Positions 15,673 to 24,655 are shown, counted from the stretch's first letter. The stretch is 38,728 nucleotides of DNA from Brevibacillus centrosporus (GCF_003710815.1 NZ_RHHP01000024.1:1-38728); one strand, 5' to 3'. Numbers and translations: made by a program. The notes: a model not told the origin generated them from the letters alone.

Positions 15673-16470
15673 TTATAAAATTGAGGTCCATATTTTTATC
15701 GCTGTCATGGCAATCAATACGACTAAGCCGTAACGAAGCACTTTCACGTTTATTTTGGAACTTATACGAGAGCCGATTGGTGCACCAATTACACTCCCTA
15801 TGACAGTAAATAAAGTAGGGAACAAGGGAATATGCCCGGCCGTGATTTTACCGAGAACCCCTCCAATTGCAGAAATAAAGACAATCGCTAAGGAAGAAGC
15901 GATGGTTACTCTAGTTGGGATTTTAAGCAGTGTCAGCATGATTGGAATTAAAATAAATGCCCCTCCTGCTCCCACGATTCCGGATACGATACCTACTAGA
16001 AAGGCAGAAACGACAGCGATGGCCTTATTAAAATGAATCTCATCTTGATTTGTGTCGTGTCTGCCCTTACTCGGTAACAGCATGAGCACAACTGCAATAA
16101 TTGCCAAGATTCCATAAACGAGGTTAATCGTGTCGCCAGACAAATACTTGGAACTCACACCACCGACAATGCTGCCTATCAAAATACTTGCCCCCATATA
16201 AATCACGAGGCTTTTGTGAATGAACGATCCATTTGATAATCGATTTTTCTTTTTATAGGAAAGTACACCAGCCAACGAAGCAAAAAAAACTTGGAACATA
16301 CTGATCGCAGAAACTTCTTGTGCCGAAAAATCAGCCACACCCAATATCGAGGGTACGAACAATAAAAGCGGATAGTTAATAATGGCTCCGCCAATCCCCA
16401 ATAAGCCGGAAAAAAACGAACCGATAAGCCCTAGGACCAGCATCACTAGACCAAGGAACAACAATTCCAT
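15673..16470 (-). CDS. tauE: TauE/SafE-family anion exporter (probable sulfite/thiosulfate)
   Basis: About 265 residues with eight hydrophobic segments. The two half-repeats each begin with a glycine-rich helix: SGLLGIGGAIINYPLLL and SGIVGAGGAFILIPIMLTL. This family exports sulfite, thiosulfate or sulfoacetate across the membrane. In cst-type loci it removes sulfite made by persulfide dioxygenase. ATG 16470 is chosen, with AAGGAGG 5 nt upstream. It ends the operon TusA-rhodanese, DsrE, rhodanese-MBL, TusA, followed by a strong terminator. The small plus-strand ORF at 16588 lies between it and tusA. Confidence 0.92.
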   Translation of the reverse strand: MELLFLGLVMLVLGLIGSFFSGLLGIGGAIINYPLLLFVPSILGVADFSAQEVSAISMFQVFFASLAGVLSYKKKNRLSNGSFIHKSLVIYMGASILIGSIVGGVSSKYLSGDTINLVYGILAIIAVVLMLLPSKGRHDTNQDEIHFNKAIAVVSAFLVGIVSGIVGAGGAFILIPIMLTLLKIPTRVTIASSLAIVFISAIGGVLGKITAGHIPLFPTLFTVIGSVIGAPIGSRISSKINVKVLRYGLVVLIAMTAIKIWTSIL

Positions 16471-16587
16471 CATATCCTCCTTATGACTTGTGCCATGCAC
16501 ACCAAACAAAAACTGGATCTATTCGAATCGCGAAAAGATGGATATAATAATGCCAAGTAATTAAATCGGAAAAGGCAGGTATCAATC

Positions 16588-16758
16588 ATGTTATCTTTCT
16601 TGAGGAATTTGCTTTCCGAGTTTTGTCCTAAATGCAATCAACCACTGCAAGCTTCACATGCAGACATATGTTGTATAAAAGCTTGCCCCGATGGGCATTT
16701 CAAAGAAGAAACCTATTGCCATCTTGGTGTGCGAGTCATTCATTATGACTTGAAATAA
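16588..16758 (+). CDS. Small Cys-rich protein, 56 residues, possible zinc ribbon
   Basis: ATG 16588 to TAA 16756. The product reads MLSFLRNLLSEFCPKCNQPL, then CCIKACPDGHFKEETYCH: a CPKC knuckle plus a second CC-x3-C cluster suits one zinc ribbon or a thiol-reactive protein. A weak ribosome site (AGGCAGG) lies about 7 nt upstream. The gene is antisense to and inside the operon between tauE and tusA, and a terminator hairpin begins at its stop codon. It is the only plus-strand gene in the cargo. The family is unknown to me by name. Confidence 0.6.
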   Translation: MLSFLRNLLSEFCPKCNQPLQASHADICCIKACPDGHFKEETYCHLGVRVIHYDLK

Positions 16759-16786
16759 GCGAACACCTTATACGTGTTCGCTTATT
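16754..16786. terminator. Hairpin terminator between the small plus-strand ORF and tusA
   Basis: A perfect 13-bp inverted repeat AATAAGCGAACAC / GTGTTCGCTTATT with a 7-nt loop is followed by GTTTGT on the plus strand. It ends the small ORF transcript. In the other direction it may act as a partial terminator lowering tauE expression relative to tusA. Confidence 0.65.
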
Positions 16787-16795
16787 GTTTGTCCC

Positions 16796-17023
16796 TTACT
16801 GCTTTTTGACGTAGAACGTAAATACACCATTCTCTTCTACATAATGAACGAGCTCATGGTTGGTCTGTTTGACCCACGCCTGAAAATCATTCACAGACCC
16901 TTTATCGGTTGAAACAACTTCCATGATTTGTCCTGGTTCCAAATTGTCCAGGGCTTTCTTTGCTTTTACGATCGGCATCGGGCATGCCATTCCTTTTGTG
17001 TCCACTGTGATATCTGCTTGCAT
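16796..17023 (-). CDS. tusA: TusA-family sulfur carrier protein
   Basis: 75 residues, full length for TusA. The sulfur-accepting Cys is in the GMACPMPIVKAKKAL motif near residue 13. The two-layer alpha/beta fold pattern continues to FTFYVKK. It receives persulfide sulfur from rhodanese or DsrE partners. ATG 17023 is preferred, 9 nt after AAGGAG. It is the fourth gene of the operon starting at 19213. It is one of three TusA domains in the cargo. Confidence 0.9.
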   Translation of the reverse strand: MQADITVDTKGMACPMPIVKAKKALDNLEPGQIMEVVSTDKGSVNDFQAWVKQTNHELVHYVEENGVFTFYVKKQ

Positions 17024-17044
17024 GTAAATCAACTCCTTCTCCTC

Positions 17045-18193
17045 TTATTGGTCATGAACAGCACAACGATTAGGGCCAATCTCCATCTCTCGTTGCTCTT
17101 CTTCCGACGGATTGATTTTTCCCATATTGGTTTGACGGATCTCTTGGTAAGCATTCGGTTGAGGAGGCAAGTTTTCCGTTACGGTTCTACGGAACTCAGC
17201 CTCGTCCGTAATGTTCAAACCCGGATTGTCCTGATACAAGTCTCCCAGTCGAGCGGCTACCTTGCCGCCTTCGCCCAACTCTGTCACTTTTCCGAAGTGG
17301 GCCGGAAGCACAATCAGATCGTTGGAGAGTTCCTTAAAGCGTGTATAAAGCGTAGTGCGAAGATCTCCTACCCAATCCTCTGCTTTCCCCGCAAGATCCG
17401 GACGTCCAATGGATGTGATAAACAAAATATCTCCGGTAAGCAGGTATTGATCATCCACGATCAAAGACGTGCTTCCGATCGTATGCCCAGGGGAGTATAC
17501 AGGTTGGATGTTAATTTTCGATTTTCCGACTTCAATTTCTTTCCCATCCTCTAGGGACTCATAAGAAAAGGTCACTTCCGTTGCGTCTTTTGGTGGAAGC
17601 CAATAGGTTGCTCCCTCTTTTGCCGCCAGCTGCCTTCCCCCAGAAATGTGGTCGGCATGAAGATGTGTATCGATGGTATGGGCAATTTTCACATTTTTTT
17701 CTCTGGCGAATTGCTCAAAAACGTCTGTCATCCTCAAGGTATCAACCACAGCGGCTTCTCCATTTGAGAGTACCATATAGGATAGGCACCCTTTTCCGAT
17801 TCGCACAAACTGATAGAGCGAACCCCCGTCTTTCAAGTCACCGACCTTCACAGGCTCCAAGTGCTCACTCCAAGCTTTCATTCCACCTTCGAGGTAACTG
17901 ACATTTGTTCTGCCAGCTTCCACAATCTGTTCGGCGACAAATACAGATGACCCTTCCTTCGCGCAAACCACAAGTAACGGTTTGTTTTCAGGGATCTTAT
18001 CCAGAGCTGAATCTACGCCATCAATCAGGTCAAAATACGGAATATTGATGATCTCAATGCCCTTGCCTTCAATTTTCCAATCACTAAATTCAGTTTCATT
18101 TCGCACGTCAAGAATAAACAGTTCCTTGTGATGGAAGACAATCCGTGCCAGCTCATGTGAAGTCATTTTTGTTAGACCAGTTGTCGCATTCAT
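17045..18193 (-). CDS. Rhodanese-MBL fusion, persulfide dioxygenase (CstB-like), copy 1
   Basis: 382 residues. N-terminal rhodanese domain (about 10-110, active loop CAKEGSS) followed by an MBL-fold domain with [25 protein letters not shown] and LPAHFGK, which supply the His/Asp ligands of the mononuclear iron of ETHE1-type persulfide dioxygenases. Such enzymes oxidise protein or small-molecule persulfide to sulfite. The domain order (rhodanese first) differs from S. aureus CstB. ATG 18193 is used, with AGGAGG 12 nt upstream; earlier starts would run into dsrE. It ends [12 protein letters not shown], like its paralogue at 20466. Confidence 0.88.
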   Translation of the reverse strand: MNATTGLTKMTSHELARIVFHHKELFILDVRNETEFSDWKIEGKGIEIINIPYFDLIDGVDSALDKIPENKPLLVVCAKEGSSVFVAEQIVEAGRTNVSYLEGGMKAWSEHLEPVKVGDLKDGGSLYQFVRIGKGCLSYMVLSNGEAAVVDTLRMTDVFEQFAREKNVKIAHTIDTHLHADHISGGRQLAAKEGATYWLPPKDATEVTFSYESLEDGKEIEVGKSKINIQPVYSPGHTIGSTSLIVDDQYLLTGDILFITSIGRPDLAGKAEDWVGDLRTTLYTRFKELSNDLIVLPAHFGKVTELGEGGKVAARLGDLYQDNPGLNITDEAEFRRTVTENLPPQPNAYQEIRQTNMGKINPSEEEQREMEIGPNRCAVHDQ

Positions 18194-18212
18194 GAATGTT
18201 TCGATCCTCCTA

Positions 18213-18608
18213 TTAGAACGTAAGCGAAATATTGGCGTCTTTTGCAAAATCAAGGAACGTAACCGCGCCTCCCACGTCAATGCCCTCGATAAAGTCTTCC
18301 CTTTTCAAATTCATAACGTCCATGGTCATCTGGCAAGCGATGATTTTGACTCCCATTTGCTGGGCCATGTCGACTAACTCAGGTATCGAGGGCACATTGG
18401 CATTTTTAAAGCCTTCTGCGAAATGCTCTCTGCCAGCTGGCATCGGCAGCTGTTGATATGCTTGTTTGTGAATCAGATTAAGACCCTCGAACGTAAAGAA
18501 GATGGCTACTTCCGCATCTGTTGCAGCAGAGGCCGTTGCGATATTAAATACCTTGTAAGCGTCAAATAATCCACCGTTGCTTGCGATGATTGCTACTTTT
18601 GTTGCCAT
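18213..18608 (-). CDS. DsrE-family sulfur carrier protein
   Basis: 131 residues. A Rossmann-like DsrE fold with [30 protein letters not shown] and the conserved Cys at residue 92 in [15 protein letters not shown]. It probably relays sulfane sulfur between the TusA-rhodanese fusion upstream and the persulfide dioxygenase downstream, with which it forms a tight operon. ATG 18608 follows GGAGGG by 7 nt. Confidence 0.9.
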   Translation of the reverse strand: MATKVAIIASNGGLFDAYKVFNIATASAATDAEVAIFFTFEGLNLIHKQAYQQLPMPAGREHFAEGFKNANVPSIPELVDMAQQMGVKIIACQMTMDVMNLKREDFIEGIDVGGAVTFLDFAKDANISLTF

Positions 18609-18628
18609 TTGTATACCCTCCATCTTAT

Positions 18629-19213
18629 TTATTGGTTATTTTCGGTGGCGCCTGTCCAACCGGACATACCAGGCAATACATTTTTCACTTTTGTAAAGCC
18701 TTTCTCAGCTAAAAGCTGACATGCCATATCACTTCGAGTCCCCGTACGGCAAATCACGTGGATCTCTTCATCCGTATTTAGCTCATTGATGCGTTCCTCT
18801 AACTCGCCCAATGGGATCGATTTTGCTCCTGGCACACGTTGGAATGCATATTCTGCTGGTTCGCGGACGTCTAAAATGGTTATCTTCTCATTCGCATTGA
18901 TCTTTGCTTGCAGCTCATCGTTCGAGATGGTGTGAGGGAATTTATTTTCCTCTTTGGCCTCGCTTGGACTTGCCTTGCGAAGGTAATGCTTTAGTACATC
19001 CCCTTCTTCTACGGTTCCCAAGTATTGATGCCCGGTATTTTTGGCCCAACCTTGCATGTCCGCCAGCGAGCCTTTATCTGTAGCCTGTACTTCAATGACC
19101 TGACCTGATTGCATTTCCTCAATTGCTTTTTTCGTTTTCACAATCGGCATTGGACATGCCAAGCCTTTGCAATCCAAGGTTTTATCCGCTTTAATGGATG
19201 ATGGTGAAGTCAT
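18629..19213 (-). CDS. TusA-rhodanese fusion (CstA-like sulfurtransferase)
   Basis: 194 residues. The TusA domain spans about 10-80 (LDCKGLACPMPIVKTKKAI, sulfur Cys20) and a rhodanese domain about 95-190 (TILDVREPAEYAFQRVPGA, active Cys155 in CRTGTRS). CstA in S. aureus is likewise a TusA-rhodanese multidomain persulfide-transfer protein. A clear start ATG 19213 lies 9 nt after GGAGG. It is the first gene of the second CstR-controlled operon, with the operator at 19392-19413. Confidence 0.9.
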   Translation of the reverse strand: MTSPSSIKADKTLDCKGLACPMPIVKTKKAIEEMQSGQVIEVQATDKGSLADMQGWAKNTGHQYLGTVEEGDVLKHYLRKASPSEAKEENKFPHTISNDELQAKINANEKITILDVREPAEYAFQRVPGAKSIPLGELEERINELNTDEEIHVICRTGTRSDMACQLLAEKGFTKVKNVLPGMSGWTGATENNQ

Positions 19214-19391
19214 GTTTACATACCTCCATAGTTTCTCTTACATGTAGGTTTCCAATGCTGCGTTTCGATTGCAGCTCAAAATCTGGAATTTATAGAACCT
19301 TGTTTGAGTGTGAGTTTTAAAATAACCATTCAACTCATTGTCCATAAGTATTTCCAAACTGTTGTGTTAAGATTAGTAATTGAGTTATAAA

Positions 19392-19425
19392 ATACATATA
19401 CTAGTATAGGTATTTATCTGGCCAA
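19392..19425 (-). promoter_or_regulatory. CstR-type promoter/operator of the second sulfur operon
   Basis: On the minus strand TTGGCC (19420-19425), 16-nt spacer, TAGTAT (19398-19403). The palindrome-like ATACxTATACTAGTATAxGTAT at 19392-19413 overlaps the -10 box and resembles the operators at 13644 and 21637 but lacks their central CCCC run. Confidence 0.6.
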
Positions 19426-19427
19426 AA

Positions 19428-19846
19428 TTAGGTAATTTCATTGCAAATAGCACTGGAGAAATTTGTACTGTCCCTTGCTTCGACCATGTCGTAGAAACCA
19501 ATTACCATAAACCCCTTTCTTCTCAGGTACAACATGACGTAATTTCGGCTAACTATACTCTCAGCGACTACAATCACTTTTTTGGCGGTTATTTCATATA
19601 TATACCTTTGCAAATAGGCATGCGGTATATTGATCGCCCCAATGGTGATTTGTATGAAACATTGTAGTCTCTTGCATCAATGACTACGTTATCCGAAGGG
19701 AGATTTTGAAGGGAAGTGATTTCAGGGATTCCCCTCAATAGATAACCTCTGCGGATATAGAAAATCAAAATCAAAAGGAGTACACTCATAGCAGTAGTTT
19801 CTATCGTCACTTTCAACCCTCTCTTCCTCTTCCGGAGTTCCATCAT
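19428..19846 (-). pseudogene. Membrane-anchored rhodanese-like protein split by a frameshift
   Basis: The first frame (start about 19846) gives an N-terminal membrane helix and LPSDNVVIDARDYNVSYKSP, then runs off. The second frame continues AINIPHAYLQRYIYEITAKK and NYVMLYLRRKGFMVIGFYD to TGA at 19428. The switch falls at a G4 run (C4 on the plus strand, 19637-19640); five G would restore one protein of about 138 residues. The rhodanese loop has no catalytic Cys (AESIVSRNYV), as in a known inactive rhodanese group. It ends the first sulfur operon. A sequencing error or phase variation at the G run are the alternatives to real loss. Confidence 0.75.
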
Positions 19847-19850
19847 TCGG

Positions 19851-20168
19851 TTATGATCCTCTCTCGACTTCTCCAGGCCACTGCATCATTCCACCCACCA
19901 TATTAACCACTTTATAACCCTTTTCCGCTAAAAATTCACATGCCTGGCCACTGCGGTTACCACTTCTACATACCACAACCGTCTCCGTGTTCGGGTCAAT
20001 TTCAACGAGGCGATTCTGGATGGATCCTAATGGGATATGTTTTGCATTTGGGATATGTCCAGATACCCATTCCTCCGGTTCACGCACATCAATGATCACT
20101 ACCTTTTCCTGACTTTCAAGGCGTTTGTTCAATTCAATCGGCAAGATTGTTTTCACTTCATTGTTCAT
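19851..20168 (-). CDS. Single-domain rhodanese sulfurtransferase
   Basis: 105 residues, cytoplasmic. One rhodanese domain with VVIIDVREPEEWVSGHIPNA and active loop C67-RSGNRSGQ. It probably produces or accepts persulfide for TusA. ATG 20168 lies 6 nt after AAGGAGG. It is third in the operon after rhodanese-MBL (20466) and TusA (20187), and its stop is 4 bp from the damaged rhodanese gene. Confidence 0.93.
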   Translation of the reverse strand: MNNEVKTILPIELNKRLESQEKVVIIDVREPEEWVSGHIPNAKHIPLGSIQNRLVEIDPNTETVVVCRSGNRSGQACEFLAEKGYKVVNMVGGMMQWPGEVERGS

Positions 20169-20186
20169 GTCAATTGCCTCCTTGAT

Positions 20187-20420
20187 CTAGTGGGATCCCT
20201 TTTTAATCCAAAACTTGAACACGCCATTCTCTTCTTGCTCTTGAACCATTTCATTTCCTGTTGTTTTCACCCAAGCCGCCATATCATTTCTGGATCCTTT
20301 ATCCGTCGCATGGACCTCCAAAATCTCTCCTGTCTGGAGCTCGTTGATCGCCTTGTTTGTTTTGACTATCGGCATCGGACAAGCCAGTCCTTTCGCATCT
20401 ACGATCCTATTGCTTTTCAT
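20187..20420 (-). CDS. tusA: TusA-family sulfur carrier protein
   Basis: 77 residues. The motif DAKGLACPMPIVKTNKAINE contains the sulfur-accepting Cys14. It ends GVFKFWIKKGSH, typical of the short TusA proteins of cst-type loci. ATG 20420 follows GGAGG by 9 nt. It is very similar to the TusA at 16796 and to the TusA half of the fusion at 18629, so the sulfur genes probably arose in part by duplication. Confidence 0.92.
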   Translation of the reverse strand: MKSNRIVDAKGLACPMPIVKTNKAINELQTGEILEVHATDKGSRNDMAAWVKTTGNEMVQEQEENGVFKFWIKKGSH

Positions 20421-20465
20421 GATTCATTACCTCCAAGTTAGTGTATGTTAATTATGCCTCTGTCA

Positions 20466-21599
20466 TTATGCAAAGTGATGGACTGCACAGCGATTTGGTC
20501 CAATTTCGAGTTCTTGCTGCCGGTCTGGAGTAGCTTCCTCCACGCCTCGGTTAATGGCAACGATTTCCTCAAAGTTTGGAGGGGTCTCAGAATGAGCCGA
20601 TGCCGCTACCGAGTCAATAAAATCACTTTTGTTTTTGTTTCTCATCAGCTCGTTCTTTTCCCGAATATCACCAAGTGCTGCACCAATATATCCTTCTTGA
20701 TTCAGTTCATCATCCAGGTTTGCATAGTGGGCGGGCAAAACAATCACATCATCTGCCATTTGAGATACCTTGTCATAGACGGTTTCATACAGATCCTCTG
20801 CCCACTCGCGAACTTTGCCCCCAAGATCCGGACGGCCCAATCCTCCTACAAAAATCGTATCACCAGAAAACAGAAGCTTATCATTAACCAGGAAAGAGAC
20901 GCTTCCCGGTGTATGTCCTGGAGTTTTTACAGCCAACACTTGCATGTCGACTAGTTCAAACTGAATGTGCTCGTGATCTTCCAATGCTTTAAAGTCAAAG
21001 ACCGCCCCTTCACTTTTCATCAAATAATAAGAAGCGCCAGTAGCATCAGCGAGGACATTCCCGCCCGAGATATGATCGGCATGCAGGTGAGAATCAACGA
21101 TATGCTTGATCGTGACACCTTCATTTTGAGCGACCTTCTGATACAAATCCGTGAAGCGAGAAGGATCAACAACAAGCGCTTCTTTGCCTGACAGTACCAT
21201 ATAGGATAGGCACCCTTTTCCTACGCGGATAAACTGATACACTTTTACTTGTTGATCTTCGTATACAATTACTTGTTCTAAGTGTTCACTCCATGCCTTC
21301 ATGCCACCATGCAAATAATGGACATTTTCTCTTCCTGCCTCAACGATTTGCTCGGCCACAAACTTCGAAGAACCTTCCTTCGCACATACCACAAGAAGCT
21401 TTTTGCCTACTGGGATTTGTGATAATGCCTGTTCAACCCCATCGATTAAGTCAAAATAAGGAATATTCAAGAGTTCAACGTTTTCCCCTTCGATTTTCCA
21501 ATTTTGAAAATCGCTTTCGTTTCGTACGTCCAAAATGAATAATTCTTCTTTGTTTTTTAGTGTTTTAGCTACTTGCTCTGCCGTCATTACGTTTAACAT
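20466..21599 (-). CDS. Rhodanese-MBL fusion, persulfide dioxygenase (CstB-like), copy 2
   Basis: 377 residues. The rhodanese domain occupies about 1-108 (active Cys72 in [11 protein letters not shown]), the MBL domain about 115-350 with H171-x-H173-x-D175-H176 ([12 protein letters not shown]), KTPGHTPGS, FSGDTIF and LPAHYAN. These are the iron ligands of ETHE1-type persulfide dioxygenase. The C-terminus [13 protein letters not shown] mirrors copy 1; the two copies are clearly paralogous over the whole length. ATG 21599 lies 8 nt after AAGGAGG. It is the first gene of the operon behind the strong promoter and double operator at 21637-21725. Confidence 0.9.
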   Translation of the reverse strand: MLNVMTAEQVAKTLKNKEELFILDVRNESDFQNWKIEGENVELLNIPYFDLIDGVEQALSQIPVGKKLLVVCAKEGSSKFVAEQIVEAGRENVHYLHGGMKAWSEHLEQVIVYEDQQVKVYQFIRVGKGCLSYMVLSGKEALVVDPSRFTDLYQKVAQNEGVTIKHIVDSHLHADHISGGNVLADATGASYYLMKSEGAVFDFKALEDHEHIQFELVDMQVLAVKTPGHTPGSVSFLVNDKLLFSGDTIFVGGLGRPDLGGKVREWAEDLYETVYDKVSQMADDVIVLPAHYANLDDELNQEGYIGAALGDIREKNELMRNKNKSDFIDSVAASAHSETPPNFEEIVAINRGVEEATPDRQQELEIGPNRCAVHHFA

Positions 21600-21636
21600 G
21601 TTGAATTCCTCCTTAATGCGAAGTTGATTAATACAT

Positions 21637-21725
21637 ATACACCTATGGGTATATAACTAAGCAAAAAAATCGTTTTATACATATACCCCTATGCGTATTA
21701 TAGGTATCTGAATTCTATATGTCAA
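21637..21725 (-). promoter_or_regulatory. Strong promoter with two CstR-type operators
   Basis: On the minus strand a consensus promoter TTGACA (21720-21725), 17-nt spacer, TATAAT (21697-21702). ATACCCCTATGCGTAT at 21683-21698 touches the -10 box, and ATACACCTATGGGTAT at 21637-21652 lies about 45 nt further down in the leader. Two operators on a consensus promoter predict high, tightly controlled output. Confidence 0.82.
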
Positions 21726-21855
21726 TAGTACTCTTTTAGAGTATTTTACCCTCTCCAACATTGGAGAAAGCCATTAATTATTATTGTGGGATTCTTATTG
21801 CATGCCCATCTAGGTATACTTGGAAATTTCCCAAGTTCTTTTTTATCCTCGTTAA

Positions 21856-23673
21856 TTAGTCCAAAGATTCCATCATCAACTCTTTGACGTTTTTATTATG
21901 TGCACGCACTCTTTTTTCAATATATACTGTTAGTTCCGGGGTGTTTCGCCATAATAAATTTCGACTTTTTTGAAGATCTTTATATAACTGACTAGAAAAC
22001 ACTTTGTTTTGCTCGCGTTTTCTCAGATACTCATCCACGAAACCATAAATGTTCTCTTTCTCCATTAAGACTCGCTTTTCGAATTGGCACCTTTTCATCC
22101 TGCTTATGTATGGACAACATCCCCAATTTCGAATGGTATTGACACTAACCTTTAATTGTTCAGCTACCAAATTTACCGTGATTGTAGTTTCCTGATCAAA
22201 CATCTCTTGTACAACCTGTTTCACTCTATCGATATTTAGTTCTGCATTGTTCCTCTTTGGGCGATTTCTCGTTTGCATCAGTAACTCTTTCATTACTGTT
22301 TTATGAAAACGGTAGACCAAAAAATGCCCGTAACTATTCCAACATTCCCATTTACGAATGCTATTTAACGGTATGTTTTTCCTTATTGCGGATATAAAAT
22401 ACTTCAATTGTTTAGCATTTATCTGAATTGTTTTCGTTTCATATTCACAAAACTTTATACCCCTTGTGTAAAAATAGGTTATACACCTTTTTAACTTATC
22501 TATGGACAATCCGGTCTTTTCTAAAAGAGACGTGAAATTTTCCCCTTCACAAAAGTTCTTTTTCAATAAACCGTAAGCATTTATAAAGTATGTTCGCTCC
22601 TCTAATTCCCCACGAGCATTGATTGCATACTCACACCCACATTCTAAACAAGCCAAATAATAAGACAAGATCTGACCATTCTTTTTTCTTTTATATGAAG
22701 TGCCAGTTTGCACTAGTTCACCTTCAACACCAAAGTTCACACACCATGGTGCTTGACATGATTGCATCTCTTTTTTTGATTGGGGCGAAGTGAAAACGGA
22801 GTCAATAAATGGCTGTGGTAACTCCATATTTAGAAAATCACCAATGTCATATTTATATTTCCAAAGGACATCGAGAGTATAAGAAATATGCAACGTACGT
22901 TTTTGCTTTAAAGAGTCTCTCGCGTACTGTAATAGCGTAGGAATTTGACCGAATCCTTGCATATCAGACGTAGCTTGAATTTTATCGAAAATGACTTGTT
23001 TATTATTTATTAGATATAGTATGCGAAGAGCAATATCTCGCGGGGAAATTTTATAATTGGAATGATTGAGGAGTTGGTTCCAAGATTGCCACCACCAACT
23101 CTGTTGATCCCAATCAACATCACTTTCTCTTGGAGAATCCAAGACTATACATAATTCTAAATCGCAATGAGGACACTTATCATGCACATAAACATCACGG
23201 TACTTAATCCGCTTAGCACAATGAGGGCACTTATCATGTAACAGTCTGCGATGAGACATGCATGTATCAATCCCCTTGATTCGCCAAAGCAACCGATGAT
23301 AAGGTTTATCCTTTAAACAATCCGGACAAAAATGAAGTGTGTCCCGAAGCATGCCTGAGGTGAATCGTGCTCGTTCAATTTCCGTTCCTACTACAAAACT
23401 CTGCAATAAATTATAAAGTGTGAGTGACAGCAGTTCACCTGGATCCATACGAATACCCTTTGATAGTTTTTCTATGTTAATAACGTTTAAAGGGCAAAAA
23501 TCTAATAGTGTGACATCGTCGTTCTGAGCGTAATGATTTCGTTCAGTTTTCAAGTTGTTCCAAAAGGACAAGAAATTCATTCCGTTTGCTTTTGAGATAC
23601 GTCTTAAAAAACTCGAAAGTGATTCACCATCAAAGGGACGCAAGCGTACCGTAAAAATACTATTATGCATCAT
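21856..23673 (-). CDS. tniQ: TniQ/TnsD-family target-selection protein, proximal copy
   Basis: About 605 residues. TniQ N-terminus (FTVRLRPFDGESLSSFLRRI), then zinc-binding pairs CPDC (116-119), C138 with H141, CPHC (149-152) and CPHC (167-170), and a long TnsD-type C-terminal half with an HTH-like segment (ITVNLVAEQLKVSVNTIRNW) and FSSQLYKDLQKSRNLLWRNT, which aligns with the distal copy. It binds target DNA and recruits the TnsC ATPase. ATG 23673 (GGAG 5 nt upstream) or 23670 is the start. Its position after tnsC is that of tnsD in Tn7, which favours it as the glmS-recognising protein, but this is inference. Confidence 0.87.
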   Translation of the reverse strand: MMHNSIFTVRLRPFDGESLSSFLRRISKANGMNFLSFWNNLKTERNHYAQNDDVTLLDFCPLNVINIEKLSKGIRMDPGELLSLTLYNLLQSFVVGTEIERARFTSGMLRDTLHFCPDCLKDKPYHRLLWRIKGIDTCMSHRRLLHDKCPHCAKRIKYRDVYVHDKCPHCDLELCIVLDSPRESDVDWDQQSWWWQSWNQLLNHSNYKISPRDIALRILYLINNKQVIFDKIQATSDMQGFGQIPTLLQYARDSLKQKRTLHISYTLDVLWKYKYDIGDFLNMELPQPFIDSVFTSPQSKKEMQSCQAPWCVNFGVEGELVQTGTSYKRKKNGQILSYYLACLECGCEYAINARGELEERTYFINAYGLLKKNFCEGENFTSLLEKTGLSIDKLKRCITYFYTRGIKFCEYETKTIQINAKQLKYFISAIRKNIPLNSIRKWECWNSYGHFLVYRFHKTVMKELLMQTRNRPKRNNAELNIDRVKQVVQEMFDQETTITVNLVAEQLKVSVNTIRNWGCCPYISRMKRCQFEKRVLMEKENIYGFVDEYLRKREQNKVFSSQLYKDLQKSRNLLWRNTPELTVYIEKRVRAHNKNVKELMMESLD

Positions 23674-23831
23674 ATTCACTCCAAAAAAGGATTTATTCTA
23701 ATAATTAACCTTTTTTGGAACACATATACCATTTTATTAATTTCAGTTATAAGTGATATGGTCTACCGTCGTATCATAAAGTAACGGTAATAAAGTCATT
23801 TCTGCCTACCATTGATTACTTAGAATTCCTC

Positions 23832-24374
23832 TTATGCATAAGTTTTAGTGGGGCAAGGAGCGTTGGGGAATTCTTTTGGCATCAGCACATTGACCAAATG
23901 ATCAAAGTACCTAAAAAAAGATATATCAAATTCAACAAGCTTATATTTCCATTCGTTAATATCAATTTCTCGCTTTGTTAATGTTTTAAAACTTTGCCCA
24001 TTCACACTTCCCATTAAATGAGGCCTCTGTTTTCCAAGGCCCTTAAAATGAAACATTCCCCGATGTTTAAGATGGTTGTATGTTTCCCTTATTTGTTGTG
24101 TAGTTGGGTTTCCATAGATAAAATCATCCTTGAATTTTCTATGTTTAAACTTTTTTAAAAGAGTTAATTGAAATCTAAGCTCCTGGTATTTACACTCTTC
24201 AAGTAGTTTCTCATAGTAACCTTCATCTTCTATCGGAAGAAAATCATTTACAACGTAGAATAACCAAACAACTTGCCATGAGAGATCGATGCAATAATTG
24301 TAACAAGCCAATGCGTATAAATAAAAATGAGCTCTTGCGTATGTTTTATGGAAATTATCATTTTCACCGATCAT
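23832..24374 (-). CDS. Unknown protein between tnsC and tniQ, possibly HEPN-like
   Basis: 180 residues from the first ATG; mainly helical, aromatic and basic, with no membrane segment. HFYLYALACYNYCIDLSWQV and the segment YNHLKHRGMFHFKG (about 99-112) resemble Cthe_2314-type HEPN proteins, where an R-x-H motif marks RNases; the match is from memory and weak. The same frame is open and looks coding for 58 more codons up to 24548 (HHWLDYQPHDGHNANFDPN and FARSSLYYIENEDFGH), but without ATG, GTG or TTG. Either a rare start such as ATT is used or the 5' end is damaged. The context suggests a transposition accessory or a guard/toxin function; neither is shown. Confidence 0.5.
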   Translation of the reverse strand: MIGENDNFHKTYARAHFYLYALACYNYCIDLSWQVVWLFYVVNDFLPIEDEGYYEKLLEECKYQELRFQLTLLKKFKHRKFKDDFIYGNPTTQQIRETYNHLKHRGMFHFKGLGKQRPHLMGSVNGQSFKTLTKREIDINEWKYKLVEFDISFFRYFDHLVNVLMPKEFPNAPCPTKTYA

Positions 24375-24655
24375 GTGACCAAAGTCCTCGTTTTCGATGT
24401 AATATAACGAGGAACGTGCAAAGCAAAAAGTGTGGTATACCTCAGAAATTTTTTGACCGGCTATAACAATATTAGGATCAAAGTTCGCGTTATGGCCATC
24501 ATGAGGTTGATAGTCGAGCCAATGGTGAACATCATATTTTGGAATATCTCACCAATTTCCCTAATTATACCCCCTTTATCCTTACATTGTTCTTCAAGAT
24601 GATGGAAGAAACCTGTACAATATCTCACATTTTTAAATTAGTAACAAACGAAGTA

